Shown here in pieces: positions 17,312-27,150 of a stretch of DNA of 64,000 nucleotides. This stretch comes from Odoribacter sp. AF15-53 (GTDB lineage: Bacteria; Bacteroidota; Bacteroidia; Bacteroidales; Marinifilaceae): assembly GCF_003479425.1 (NCBI RefSeq), contig NZ_QUHC01000002.1, positions 248,001 to 312,000 on the forward strand. The letters are read 5' to 3'. Made by a program: the position numbers and the translations under genes. Every line of letters begins with the position of its first letter. The stretch's first letter is position 1. The notes under the pieces are model-generated. The model saw only the letters and a list, made by a program, of their open reading frames with translations, had not been told where the DNA came from and made no database searches.

Positions 17312-18904
17312 ATGCAAAAACAACTATTATTAGGTGTTGAAGCTATTGCACAAGGTGCCATAGATGGAGGTATTTCCGGCGTATTCGCGTATCCGGGAAC
17401 CCCTTCAACAGAGATCACGGAGTACATTCAGGAATCGAAACAGGCTATTGCCCGCAACGTTCACCGGATGTGGTCAGCGAATGAAAAAACAGCCATGGAA
17501 ACGGCCTTGGGTATGTCCTATGCCGGGAAAAGAGCCCTGGTATGTATGAAACACGTGGGAATGAACGTGGCTGCCGATTGTTTCATGAATGCCGCTATCA
17601 CCGGAGCCAACGGAGGTATGGTTGTTATCGCTGCAGATGACCCATCTATGCACTCATCACAAAACGAGCAGGATTCACGTGTCTACGGTAAATTTGCTTT
17701 AATTCCGATCATGGAGCCTTCAAATCAACAAGAAGCATACGACATGACACGTGCAGCTTTTGATTTGTCTGAACAAATGGGAACTCCCGTGTTGTTAAGA
17801 ATCACGACCCGTTTGGCTCACTCCCGCGCAGGTGTTGAAACGAAAGACGCCAGAGCCGAAAACGAAATGCGTCTACCGGAAGACAAACGTCAATTCGTAT
17901 TACTCCCCGCTATCGCAAAAAAGAGATATAAATTATTGTTAGATAAACAAGTCAAATTCGAAGAAGCTTCTGATAACTCTGCTTTCAACAAATATATTGA
18001 CGGTGCAGACAAATCTATGGGTATCATCGCTTGCGGGATTGGTTATAACTACCTGATGGAAGTATTCGGCGGAAATTGCCCTTACCCGGTAGTTAAAGTA
18101 AGTCAATATCCTCTTCCGAGAAAAATGATTACAAAACTGGCTGCAAGCACAGAAAAATTGCTCGTACTGGAAGAAGGTTACCCGATTATCGAAGAAGCAA
18201 TAAAAGGTTATCTTGAAAAAGAATGCGTGCATGGACGTTTGGACGGCACTCTTCCCAGAGACGGAGAATTGAACCCGGATCACGTGGCTAAAGCATTCGG
18301 ATTGCCCTCTATCGAAGGCGCTCCTGTTCCGGAAATCGTTGTTCCACGTCCACCGGCCCTTTGCGTGGGATGTAGCCATAGAGACGTGTACGCGGCATTA
18401 AATGCCGTGATTGCCGAATACCCGAACGCTCGCGTATTCTCGGATATCGGCTGCTATACTTTAGGAGCTTTACCTCCATTCCAGGCGATCAATTCTTGCG
18501 TGGACATGGGTGCTTCTATCACGATGGCCAAAGGCGCTGCCGATGCAGGATTATTCCCGGCAGTATCGGTGATCGGAGACTCTACCTTCACGCACTCCGG
18601 AATGACCGGGTTGCTGGACGCCGTAAATGAGAAATCAACTATCACGATCATCATTTCCGACAACGAATCTATCTCCATGACGGGTGGACAAGAGTCTTCA
18701 GCATTAGGACACCTGGAAGCAATCTGTCGCGGAATTGGTGTTGAGCCGGAACACATCCGGGTATTACTTCCCGTTCCGAAGAACCATGACGAATTGTGCC
18801 AGATCATCCGCGAGGAAATCGAGTACAAGGGTGTATCCGTGATCATTCCGAGAAGGGTATGTATCCAAAAAGCCAGCAGAGACGCCAAAAAAAAGAAAAA
18901 ATAA
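17312..18904 (+). CDS. iorA: Indolepyruvate ferredoxin oxidoreductase, alpha subunit
   Basis: Thiamine-diphosphate enzyme that oxidatively decarboxylates arylpyruvates (from Trp, Phe, Tyr) to aryl-CoA, passing electrons to ferredoxin; works with IorB. 530 residues. N-terminal pyrimidine-binding domain (YPGTPSTEITEYI, about 27-39; SANEKTAMETALGMSY, about 54-69), C-terminal TPP-binding domain with CVGCSHRD (about 352), GCYTLGALPP and the GDSTFTHSG motif (about 424) followed by NESISMTGGQ. Well-known archaeal IorA proteins continue with a two-cluster ferredoxin domain; here the protein stops in a lysine-rich tail after a single Cys, so that domain is absent. Followed at 118 bp by iorB. Confidence 0.94.
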   Translation: MQKQLLLGVEAIAQGAIDGGISGVFAYPGTPSTEITEYIQESKQAIARNVHRMWSANEKTAMETALGMSYAGKRALVCMKHVGMNVAADCFMNAAITGANGGMVVIAADDPSMHSSQNEQDSRVYGKFALIPIMEPSNQQEAYDMTRAAFDLSEQMGTPVLLRITTRLAHSRAGVETKDARAENEMRLPEDKRQFVLLPAIAKKRYKLLLDKQVKFEEASDNSAFNKYIDGADKSMGIIACGIGYNYLMEVFGGNCPYPVVKVSQYPLPRKMITKLAASTEKLLVLEEGYPIIEEAIKGYLEKECVHGRLDGTLPRDGELNPDHVAKAFGLPSIEGAPVPEIVVPRPPALCVGCSHRDVYAALNAVIAEYPNARVFSDIGCYTLGALPPFQAINSCVDMGASITMAKGAADAGLFPAVSVIGDSTFTHSGMTGLLDAVNEKSTITIIISDNESISMTGGQESSALGHLEAICRGIGVEPEHIRVLLPVPKNHDELCQIIREEIEYKGVSVIIPRRVCIQKASRDAKKKKK

Positions 18905-18916
18905 ATTGCTCTAAAC

Positions 18917-19000
18917 ATTCAGTGATTTAATGATTTATGATTCCGTGATTCATATTTATAATAATAATCACGGAATCGAGAATCACCTAATCACAGAATT
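18917..19000. repeat. Intergenic dyad repeat between iorA and iorB
   Basis: AT-rich TGATTTAATGATTTATGA words with an inverted repeat ATTCCGTGATT (18940-18950)/AATCACGGAAT (18966-18976). It belongs to the same dispersed family as 3541-3660 and 31790-31942, here lying inside a two-gene operon. Confidence 0.6.
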
Positions 19001-19022
19001 ATTAAATTTAAAATCTAAAATT

Positions 19023-19610
19023 ATGAAAACAGATATTATATTAGCGGGTGTCGGTGGACAAGGAATCCTTTCTATCGCAGCAGCATTAGGCTCTGCCGCC
19101 CTTACCAATAACCTGTACATGAAGCAAGCCGAAACTCACGGAATGAGCCAGCGCGGTGGAGACGTACAGTCATACATGAGAATATCCGACAAACCGATTT
19201 TCTCGGATCTGATTGCCAAAGGAACTGCCGATATCATCTTATCCGTGGAACCGATGGAGGCTTTACGTTACTTACCCTACTTGAAAAAAGGCGGTTACGT
19301 GGTAACGAACGCGACCCCATTTATCAACATCCCCAATTACCCGGAAGTTGAAACTTTAATGGCTACATTAAAAGCTCTTCCTCATCATGTAATTATCGAC
19401 GCTGACAATATCGCAAAAGAAGCTGCCGGAAACGTACGGGCCAGCAATTTCGTGATGATGGGTGCCGGCTCCCCGTTTATCGAAATCCCGTTCGAATACT
19501 TGGAAAAAGGTATCGAATCTATTTTCGCTCGTAAAGGAGCTGATATTGTAGAAATGAACTTGAAGGCACTGCGTGCCGGACGTGAATTCGCACAAAACTA
19601 CATTAAATAA
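19023..19610 (+). CDS. iorB: Indolepyruvate ferredoxin oxidoreductase, beta subunit
   Basis: Gamma-type subunit partner of IorA in arylpyruvate oxidation. 195 residues from the ATG at 19023; a frame extending to 18930 would read through the repeat element and is rejected. The N-terminus DIILAGVGGQGILSIA is the typical 2-oxoacid ferredoxin oxidoreductase gamma signature, followed by ETHGMSQRGGDVQS (about 38-51), also diagnostic. The complete alpha/beta pair suggests active amino-acid fermentation. Transcription ends at a strong hairpin at 19671-19694 shared with the convergent SusCD-associated operon. Confidence 0.95.
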   Translation: MKTDIILAGVGGQGILSIAAALGSAALTNNLYMKQAETHGMSQRGGDVQSYMRISDKPIFSDLIAKGTADIILSVEPMEALRYLPYLKKGGYVVTNATPFINIPNYPEVETLMATLKALPHHVIIDADNIAKEAAGNVRASNFVMMGAGSPFIEIPFEYLEKGIESIFARKGADIVEMNLKALRAGREFAQNYIK

Positions 19611-19670
19611 TCGGAATTTAGAGTTATGTCAGAAGTCATTTTTGAACATTCTCTTTTACTCAAAACAAAA

Positions 19671-19699
19671 CACCGGGATCATGATATCCCGGTGTTTTT
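19671..19699. terminator. Bidirectional terminator between iorB and the SusCD locus
   Basis: Stem CACCGGGAT (19671-19679)/ATCCCGGTG (19686-19694), loop of six, followed by TTTTTC on the plus strand and preceded by an A-rich run, so it can serve both convergent operons. Confidence 0.88.
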
Positions 19700-19720
19700 C
19701 GTTTGTTATATAAAGACCAA

Positions 19721-21304
19721 TTAGTAGGTTATACGAGTTCCTGAATTCCTATAAATAAAATTCTTGGCTAACCCCGTTCCCGTGTAGCTTTTCACGACTG
19801 TCGGGTTAATATCGGGCGTTGAACCTTCCCGATGATAAACCCGCAACACCCAATTTCCCCCTTTATTGGATAGAATACTGAATTCATCTACCGGTGTTAC
19901 CGTACTCGGATCGGAAGAGTGCGCAAGATGAACAATCTCTTCATCCGCAGGAATAGTGACCACATTCTTCTTCTCTGTCTGGTTACTCGGATTATAATAA
20001 TGGACCACGTTGTCGCCTTTCGAATAGTAGATGACACCACTATAAGCGGGAGGTGTGGATAATACGCCATAGCCTTGTATTGCAAAGACTTTACCGTTAA
20101 CTACATCAAAAGACTCCGGAATCGTCCGTCCGCGATACCCGTTATCGTACATGGCATAGTAATTCTGCATGATACTGACATTGATTATCCACAAAGAAGC
20201 CACTCCTGTGGCACGATCTTTCACAATGGCATACGTCCCACCGTTGGAAGTCGAAGAATAAGGCTGCACACCCATATAAATCAAATCACAATTGGTAAAA
20301 TATACTTCTCCAACCGGTTTCAAGGTAAGCGGAGAAGCCGATTCGATGGCATTCTTAATAGCAAAATGTTTTTGTACATAATATCCGACAAACTCCCCGG
20401 CATTATCATCATAACACAAGCAACTACTACTGCCGACCGCCACGATTGAATTAAGCTTTATACCTTCGTTCGGGTAAGCGTATCCGAATTCACCACCTCC
20501 GCCACCACCGATATACTCGAAGTGAACAGCATTATTATTCATTAACATAAAACCGCTTGTATTCGCCCAAACTCCTTGAGGTTTCTTGATGGCAGGCACT
20601 TCAAGGAATGCATCGTTCCATCTTTTGAGTTGTTTCATACTCGTACCCTCGTAAATTCCCAAATCGTCATCCGTACAAACCATATATGCCGGTTGTAGAT
20701 TCTTTCGGGTACGGTTTCCTTCTGCATCGTACACGTAATAAGAATATTGGTTATACTCGTAAGTTGCCCGTATCGGTTTCCCCGGAAGACTCTCCCCGTT
20801 TATAGCCTTAAGGACATTCGCATTAACCAAACCGTTACGATCAACAAAGTCCACATCCGTATACCCGTTCTCATATTTCAACACATAGTAACCTTCACTG
20901 AAGAAACTGGCAACCACCAACTTCGATTTATAGAATGCCGAGGTCCCGTTTGTTTTATCCGTCACTTTAAACACCAATTGATAAGTTCCGGGCTCCAAAG
21001 AGACTGTATAATCGAGTTTTTTAGTCACGCTAAGCGTGTCGGAAGGAGTACTGCTGGTGATTGTTCCCGGATAAGCATACCACACGTAGTCATACAAGGA
21101 TTCATCTCCTTCTATTGCCGGATCGATCACTAAATCCTCCAACACAAGTACGGAATAATTTTCTTCAATTCCCGATTTTATGGTCGGTGCAACAACTGCC
21201 GGATCTTCGTAATCATAATTACCCGTGTCTTCCACACAACCGACAAAAGATACACCCAGCAGTATCGCGTACAGATATATTATTATTTGTTTCATAGTTT
21301 CCAT
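19721..21304 (-). CDS. PKD-like family surface lipoprotein
   Basis: 527 residues with a lipoprotein signal peptide, lipobox GVSFVGC near residue 23, so it should be anchored in the outer membrane and possibly surface exposed. The segment from about 35 to 135 (APTIKSGIEENYSVL ... GTYQLVFKVTDKTNGT) is an immunoglobulin-like PKD fold. The rest looks like a repeated beta-rich, propeller-type domain (IYYSKGDNVVHYYNP and similar). Such proteins accompany SusC/SusD/DUF4843 sets in Bacteroidales and are presumed to bind the imported ligand. Last gene of the minus-strand operon starting with the FecR gene. METMK gives two close starts; 21304 or 21295 both work. Confidence 0.85.
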   Translation of the reverse strand: METMKQIIIYLYAILLGVSFVGCVEDTGNYDYEDPAVVAPTIKSGIEENYSVLVLEDLVIDPAIEGDESLYDYVWYAYPGTITSSTPSDTLSVTKKLDYTVSLEPGTYQLVFKVTDKTNGTSAFYKSKLVVASFFSEGYYVLKYENGYTDVDFVDRNGLVNANVLKAINGESLPGKPIRATYEYNQYSYYVYDAEGNRTRKNLQPAYMVCTDDDLGIYEGTSMKQLKRWNDAFLEVPAIKKPQGVWANTSGFMLMNNNAVHFEYIGGGGGGEFGYAYPNEGIKLNSIVAVGSSSCLCYDDNAGEFVGYYVQKHFAIKNAIESASPLTLKPVGEVYFTNCDLIYMGVQPYSSTSNGGTYAIVKDRATGVASLWIINVSIMQNYYAMYDNGYRGRTIPESFDVVNGKVFAIQGYGVLSTPPAYSGVIYYSKGDNVVHYYNPSNQTEKKNVVTIPADEEIVHLAHSSDPSTVTPVDEFSILSNKGGNWVLRVYHREGSTPDINPTVVKSYTGTGLAKNFIYRNSGTRITY

Positions 21305-21316
21305 TCTTTAGAGTGT

Positions 21317-22084
21317 TTAATTTGCTTCAGGGAATTCAACCCGTGTACCGTCAGCCTCGTAAATCGGGCCATTAAGCGCCTCGAATTCGGCCAGCTTTTC
21401 CCGTGCTTTAAGTTGCAGATAATATCTGTAATCCGTGATTAAATCTTCATCAAACGTGTTGTACCCGACATACTCGATAATAAACCTCATCTTTTCCTGT
21501 CCCCACTCCCCGAACGTGGCCTTATAACTATTAGGGGCATCCCACTTAACGGGTTTTGTTGCCTTAGCGGTAATTTTGACGGTATATTTCGTGCGGTCTT
21601 TAATTCCTTGCACGAAATACTCGTTGGGCATGATCTCCAGATCAAGCCGGAATTCCTTAGTATCCATTTCGGATGTACGGGTCATGATAATCGGAATCGT
21701 GGCCACGACCTCGTTTGCCGGCATAACCATCCGACTCGCAACATACGAATTATCAAAAGCCACGTAATGGACTCCTGCAATGGCCGCATCGGGCTCCCCG
21801 GCATTAGACTGCACGATAAGAAGCGATCGGGCCTCACCGGAGGGCATACCCGTGAGTAACACGTCAAGCCATACCGTATCTACCTGAATAGCTCCCCCTA
21901 AAAAGAAGGAGTAAGAAGTGCTATCAAGTTGAGGAGCATCTTTGCTGTTCGTACTGTAAATACTCCTGAAGAAGAAAAGGGAACTTTCGTCTTCAAATGT
22001 TTCAATTTCGTTTTCCTTACAAGCGACAAGCGTCAGCATGGAAAGCATAAATAAAAATCCGTATTTTATCATTTTAATTGTCAT
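21317..22084 (-). CDS. DUF4843 lipoprotein of a SusCD locus
   Basis: 255 residues. Lipobox LTLVAC at about 17-22 marks an outer-membrane-directed lipoprotein. The body, from FEDESSLFFF to the Pro/Lys-rich C-terminal part, matches DUF4843 proteins that lie between susD and PKD-like genes in Bacteroidales. Function unknown; surface ligand binding or a complex with SusD is assumed from context. Separated by 12 bp from the PKD-like gene and 14 bp from susD, so certainly one transcript. The starts at 22084 (MTIKM) and 22072 (MIKYG) are close; the second gives a neater signal peptide. Confidence 0.85.
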   Translation of the reverse strand: MTIKMIKYGFLFMLSMLTLVACKENEIETFEDESSLFFFRSIYSTNSKDAPQLDSTSYSFFLGGAIQVDTVWLDVLLTGMPSGEARSLLIVQSNAGEPDAAIAGVHYVAFDNSYVASRMVMPANEVVATIPIIMTRTSEMDTKEFRLDLEIMPNEYFVQGIKDRTKYTVKITAKATKPVKWDAPNSYKATFGEWGQEKMRFIIEYVGYNTFDEDLITDYRYYLQLKAREKLAEFEALNGPIYEADGTRVEFPEAN

Positions 22085-22098
22085 AATTTAAGATCAAT

Positions 22099-23586
22099 TT
22101 ATTCAAATGTCATTTGAGATTCCGGGAAAGGAAGTTTGTAACTTGCCTCGGTGACCTCTTTTGCCACAGGCCAGGATAACGTACCGTACGCGTAACGTTT
22201 ATAGAAGAAAAACATTTGTCCCTCCCCGTAAAATTCTTTGCGATACTCTTTTTCAAGACGCTCCTTTACAGCATCCGCATCCGTCAACGTGCCATCAATA
22301 GAAGCATCCAGAACACGTGAAAGACGGTAAACTTTAAATAAATCTTCACGTCCGCATTCCGTGGCGATAAAATACATCTCAACCAGCCGGATCAGAGGGA
22401 TATCCGTTATTGCTGTCACGGTACTACCCGACTCGTTGTACTTTTTGAAATAGTTAAAAGCCGCACTCGCTAAAGGAACAACCCGACTCTCCCACAAACG
22501 GTTATTCCGGTAACGAATATCGGAAGAATGAAGCGTAGTTTCAAAAGCAGTCTTAAGACTGGTTTCCGATTGAGTGTATGCCGTGCTATAATTAAAGAAA
22601 ACAGGAGTCAAAGTCTGGGTAGCCAGCGTGCTGTTCACGGCAAAAATTTGTTCGGTCGGGAACGTCAACTGACCATTATTGGCTTCGGCATCACTTCCAA
22701 GCGTGAATTTGGATTTCGCATCGTTATCCTGAGCATCAATCACGACAAGAGCGTTCTCCAGGGCTTCGGTTTTCTTGCCGATCCATAGATAATAGCGTGC
22801 TTTCGTTGCTTTCACCGCATAATAATTAAACCTCACCTGACGGAAATAATGGAATTCGTCTTCCGGGTGCGGCAAATCCTGATTGACTCCTTGAAGGTTA
22901 TCCGGAGAATTCAAAATCGCATTGGAATAAGTCAGAATCGGGTCATTAGCCAACAACTGTTCGGCATTATTAAGATCTGTCAATATATTGTCAATCACTT
23001 CCTGGTATGACACGGCAAGCAATTCCTGAGGATTTTTAGTCACCATCTTCACGTAAGGAATGGCCTTATCCCCGGCCTTCACTTTACTCGGAATAGGTCC
23101 CCAGTAACGCAGTATTTCAAAATGCAGAAAAGCACGCAGCCCCAACGCTTCTCCCTTGATTAGCTCATAATTCCCGTTAGCAAATAAATCTTTCTTCGCG
23201 TCAATATGCTCCAAAATCGAGTTAATATTAATGATCGTCTGGTAATATTGTAACCAGACTTTTTCAAGCAGATCTTTCGTGGAGGTTTGAGTAAAATCAA
23301 AATTACTGATATAATAGATTTCCGCCTGTGATGAATTTTCAGATGGAATCGTCCAGTTCTGTGCCATCATTTCGGGTAATTTCATCGTCGTGTTGAGCCC
23401 GTAAAGTTCCGGGGTTGCCATCCTGATATACGCCCCGGTAAGTACATCCTTGAATCCTTGCTCGGATTCGAACATAGCCGTCTGGCGCATTTCAAGTTCC
23501 GGTTGTATATCCAGCCATTTATTACACGAGGTAAAAATCAAGGCCACCGGAATGAGTAAATACAAGTATATATTTTTCATCTTCAT
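22099..23586 (-). CDS. SusD/RagB-family outer-membrane lipoprotein
   Basis: Surface lid protein that captures ligand for its SusC partner. 495 residues with lipobox IFTSC (about 17-21). The N-terminal NKWLDIQPELEM and the TPR-like helical body (GEALGLRAFLHFEILRYWG, about 147-165) are typical of SusD; the C-terminal KEFYGEGQMFFFYKR block is the classic family end motif. Located 24 bp after susC. No glycoside hydrolase, lyase or sulfatase is encoded in the locus, so the ligand may not be a polysaccharide. Confidence 0.95.
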   Translation of the reverse strand: MKMKNIYLYLLIPVALIFTSCNKWLDIQPELEMRQTAMFESEQGFKDVLTGAYIRMATPELYGLNTTMKLPEMMAQNWTIPSENSSQAEIYYISNFDFTQTSTKDLLEKVWLQYYQTIININSILEHIDAKKDLFANGNYELIKGEALGLRAFLHFEILRYWGPIPSKVKAGDKAIPYVKMVTKNPQELLAVSYQEVIDNILTDLNNAEQLLANDPILTYSNAILNSPDNLQGVNQDLPHPEDEFHYFRQVRFNYYAVKATKARYYLWIGKKTEALENALVVIDAQDNDAKSKFTLGSDAEANNGQLTFPTEQIFAVNSTLATQTLTPVFFNYSTAYTQSETSLKTAFETTLHSSDIRYRNNRLWESRVVPLASAAFNYFKKYNESGSTVTAITDIPLIRLVEMYFIATECGREDLFKVYRLSRVLDASIDGTLTDADAVKERLEKEYRKEFYGEGQMFFFYKRYAYGTLSWPVAKEVTEASYKLPFPESQMTFE

Positions 23587-23610
23587 GCTGATTGATTATT
23601 ATTTATAGTA

Positions 23611-26600
23611 TTAAAACCTTGCCGATATCGAAACCGAAAATTTACGTGCGAAAGGATAAGAAAGTCCCCGCTCTTGCTTGACCGTCGAAAGGTAAAAAAC
23701 ATCCTCTGCATAAAATCCCAAGGACAAGTAATCTATAAAAAGATGTTTTTTCAGCCATTCCTCGTTAAATTCGTAATTAACATTCAGCGTGTTGAGAGTG
23801 ATCGCGTTCTCTTTCATCACGAACCGAGAAGAAGCGTTAGTCGTGTTGAAATCTTTGATATTCTTGAATTTTACAATATCTCCGGCATTTTGCCAACGGC
23901 CATACAAAGCCCGCTTGTCAAGATTACCCCAGCGTTTTGCCGATGTTGTGATATTCTCCACCTTGTCAACAAGAGTCTGGTTATATATATATCCTCCAAG
24001 ACGATAAGATAAAGTGGCATTTAACGAAATATCTTTCCAACGAAACATCGTACGAAGATTTCCCCTCACTTTCGGCTCGTTCACACCAAAAGGCACTTTA
24101 TCTTTGGAATCCCACGTGTAAACCCGCTCGCCATCTTTATTCAAGAACAATTCCGAACCCGTTGCCGGGTCAATACCCAGTGAACGGACCACGAAAATCG
24201 TGTTCATTGATTGACCTTCTTTATAAAGGAAACTCGGATTCGGTCCTGCTTCTTCCAGCAATTCCGAGTTCAAAAATTCAAGAGCATTGGATATCTTAAG
24301 AATCTTGTTTTTGTTATGAGCAAGATTACCTCCCACGGACCATACAATATGCTTGTCGCTATTCCGGATCAGGAAAACAGTTGCATCCAACTCTACCCCT
24401 CTATTACGCACCTCTCCCACATTAGCCTTGTAGCTGGAGAAACCGGCCGCAGTAGGTAAATTAATATCGGTCAACAGATCGTTGGTAAGTTTATTATAGA
24501 AATCTACATTAAACCGTACCAAACCATTGAAAAGCGACGTTTCCACACCAAGGTTCAACTGTTTTGTCTTCTGCCATGACAAATCCGGGTTACCCATCCC
24601 GATCATATATGCCCCGTTCCAGTATTTGTAATTCTCCTGTCCGAAATACCGATAAGTCGTCAACGCCTGATACGAACTGAAGTTTTGTGACCCGACCGTA
24701 CCGTAAGATGCCCTGAGACGCAATAAATTCACCACTTTCGACGAGTCAAAAAACGACTCGTTATGTACATTCCAACCTAATCCGGCTGAAAAGAAGGGAG
24801 CCGTACGGTCGTTACTCCCAAATTTAGACGATCCCTCGATCTTTCCCGAAAAATCAGCAAAATAACGACGATCATAAGTATAATTGACATTAAAAATCAA
24901 ACCAAGCCGACGGGAATGCGCTTCCGTACTGATCGGTTTTCCTAACGCATAAGCACCCGCCATTCCGAGATTCTTCATATTTAGGGAAGAAAACCCGCGT
25001 CCGGTAACAGAATAACTTTCATCTTTATCCTCCGCAAGATTTCCACTTAACCCGGCATAAATCTGGTGAACCTTAGCCAAGGTCTTCGTGTAATTCACCG
25101 TCAGACTTCCCTCGTATGAAAATGAATAAGCCGTCGTGTAAGTGTAACTTCCACGCATATTAGAATTTTCTCCCTTGTATTCATCGGTGTCGAAACTGGT
25201 ATGCTCCCTAGATAAATACTTATCCGTACGTGAATCCTGTTTCGTGAATCCAAAATTTCCCCTTACAAACAGATCAGAAGTAATCCTCCATTCAATGGCA
25301 AAATTGTTTTGAATATTCGTGTAACTACCATCATCACGTGAAGGTAAAGTCGCGTTATACAACGGGTTCCCGGCAGGTTCCGGGGTTCGGGAACCTTGAG
25401 CTATAGTCTGTACCAACTGTTTTTTTATATGCCCCTCGTCATCATACGGGGTATAGATCGGATTCGCCATAGAGTATTCGGAAAAACTACCATAAGGTGA
25501 ATTCTGATTCTTATTATAACTAATAGTCAGATCGTTCTGGAACTTCAAATTTTTAAGTTCATACTGAAAATACAGGTTCCCCGACAACGTGTTACGTGAC
25601 GATTCCTTCATCACGCCATTAATATTATTATACGAAAGCCCAATAGCATACTTAAAATTATCCGCCCCCCCGTCTATCCGCAAACTATGACGATTACCAA
25701 CACCTGTTTTCACAGGATATTTAAGCCAATAAGTATCCACACCCCGTTCCACCTCGATCAATCTGCGGTTATAAAGCTCCATCAAATCCTGATTACTCGG
25801 ATTATACTTACTATCAAGTAATCCAGCCGCAACCTCGTAAGCAAGTTTCTCACGGGCATTCATCAGGTTATAGGATGAAAAATCAGGAGCTTCAATATTA
25901 ATTGATCCTCTATAACTCACTCTCAATTTACCGACTTCGGGGCGCTTAAGCGTGATCACGACCACCCCGTTCGCACCGCGAGCCCCGTACATGGCTGTTG
26001 CACTCGCATCTTTCAAAAGGGTAATACTTTCAATAAGCTCATCATCCATATCCATCACTCGTTGGAGGGATATTTCGAAACCGTCCATGATAAACAACGG
26101 TAGGTTTGCTGTACTTTTCACGCTACTCTCTTCCTGAAGGTTACGCACGCTGACATCCATACTGGTACGCCCACGGATCGTGATATCCGGCAACTGGTTG
26201 GGATCCGAACCGAATTCGATATTATCGGCAATATTAAAACTCGGATCAATATTACTGATCTGCGATATAATGCTACGATTACCCGATGCTTTCAAGTCAC
26301 TGGCTGTTATCGTTTTTACCGATCCCGTGTAACTTTCACGTGATTTAGTAAAGATACCCGTGACAACAACCTGATCAATTGCCTGTACCTCATCCTGCAG
26401 TACCACTTTCACCTCCGTTTTGCCGGTAATATTAATCTCCTGTGAAACTTTTCCGATAAACGATACCACAATCACGTCATGACCTGCCGGAATCTCTATC
26501 TCGAAATTACCGGTAACATTGGTGATCACGCCTACATTTCGCCCCTTTATCACGACGGAAGCCCCCACAAGAGGCTGCCCATCAACCTCCATGACAACAC

Positions 26601-27006
26601 CTTTGATCTTCACGGACTTCCGATTGACAGAATCCCGTGCTACTTGATCTTTAGTCTTAATAATCACAACATTATCTTCAATTTGATAAGTACAGGGTTT
26701 TCCGGCTAGGATGATATCCAACAAATGCTTTATCGTCACATCGGTCACATTCACGCTGACACTCCCGATATTCCGCACGGTTTCAGTACTATACATGAAC
26801 GAATAATCCGTCTGTGATTCTACATCGCATACGATCTCCTCAAACGGAACATTTTGTTTATTAATCGTTATATTCCGGTTACCTTGTGCAGAAACCCGCG
26901 TAGAAAACAAAGCGGTAAAACAAAGCACGGCAATAACAAGCAAGTATCTGCCCCTTTGGGGGAAAACTGGACTCCCCCAAGCACACTTTAGTCTCTTTTT
27001 TTTCAT
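23611..27006 (-). CDS. SusC/RagA-family TonB-dependent transporter with STN domain
   Basis: Outer-membrane importer powered by TonB. 1131 residues from the ATG at 27006; a start at 27057 adds 17 residues ahead of the signal peptide. Order: signal peptide to about 40 (FSTRVSAQ), STN signalling domain about 50-120 (VPFEEIVCDVESQTDYSF ... ILAGKPCTYQI), CarboxypepD_reg-like domain about 130-210 (GQPLVGASVVIKG), plug about 215-330 (TGIFTKSRESYTGS, PDITIRGRTSM, LLKDASATAMYG, RGANGVVVITLK), then the barrel ending in SVSISARF. An STN domain means ligand binding can be signalled to the FecR anti-sigma factor encoded upstream. Confidence 0.96.
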   Translation of the reverse strand: MKKKRLKCAWGSPVFPQRGRYLLVIAVLCFTALFSTRVSAQGNRNITINKQNVPFEEIVCDVESQTDYSFMYSTETVRNIGSVSVNVTDVTIKHLLDIILAGKPCTYQIEDNVVIIKTKDQVARDSVNRKSVKIKGVVMEVDGQPLVGASVVIKGRNVGVITNVTGNFEIEIPAGHDVIVVSFIGKVSQEINITGKTEVKVVLQDEVQAIDQVVVTGIFTKSRESYTGSVKTITASDLKASGNRSIISQISNIDPSFNIADNIEFGSDPNQLPDITIRGRTSMDVSVRNLQEESSVKSTANLPLFIMDGFEISLQRVMDMDDELIESITLLKDASATAMYGARGANGVVVITLKRPEVGKLRVSYRGSINIEAPDFSSYNLMNAREKLAYEVAAGLLDSKYNPSNQDLMELYNRRLIEVERGVDTYWLKYPVKTGVGNRHSLRIDGGADNFKYAIGLSYNNINGVMKESSRNTLSGNLYFQYELKNLKFQNDLTISYNKNQNSPYGSFSEYSMANPIYTPYDDEGHIKKQLVQTIAQGSRTPEPAGNPLYNATLPSRDDGSYTNIQNNFAIEWRITSDLFVRGNFGFTKQDSRTDKYLSREHTSFDTDEYKGENSNMRGSYTYTTAYSFSYEGSLTVNYTKTLAKVHQIYAGLSGNLAEDKDESYSVTGRGFSSLNMKNLGMAGAYALGKPISTEAHSRRLGLIFNVNYTYDRRYFADFSGKIEGSSKFGSNDRTAPFFSAGLGWNVHNESFFDSSKVVNLLRLRASYGTVGSQNFSSYQALTTYRYFGQENYKYWNGAYMIGMGNPDLSWQKTKQLNLGVETSLFNGLVRFNVDFYNKLTNDLLTDINLPTAAGFSSYKANVGEVRNRGVELDATVFLIRNSDKHIVWSVGGNLAHNKNKILKISNALEFLNSELLEEAGPNPSFLYKEGQSMNTIFVVRSLGIDPATGSELFLNKDGERVYTWDSKDKVPFGVNEPKVRGNLRTMFRWKDISLNATLSYRLGGYIYNQTLVDKVENITTSAKRWGNLDKRALYGRWQNAGDIVKFKNIKDFNTTNASSRFVMKENAITLNTLNVNYEFNEEWLKKHLFIDYLSLGFYAEDVFYLSTVKQERGLSYPFARKFSVSISARF

Positions 27007-27150
27007 ATTTATTGGTAGGTTATCAGGTTCTGAAACTGTTTTCTTGGTTAGAACCACGGTTCAAGAAGAAGAACCCGTTACTCTTCTATCCCCGTTCTTT
27101 ACATCTGAATTCCGGCCCGAATCCAGATCAATCGTTGGTCTTTTATGATA

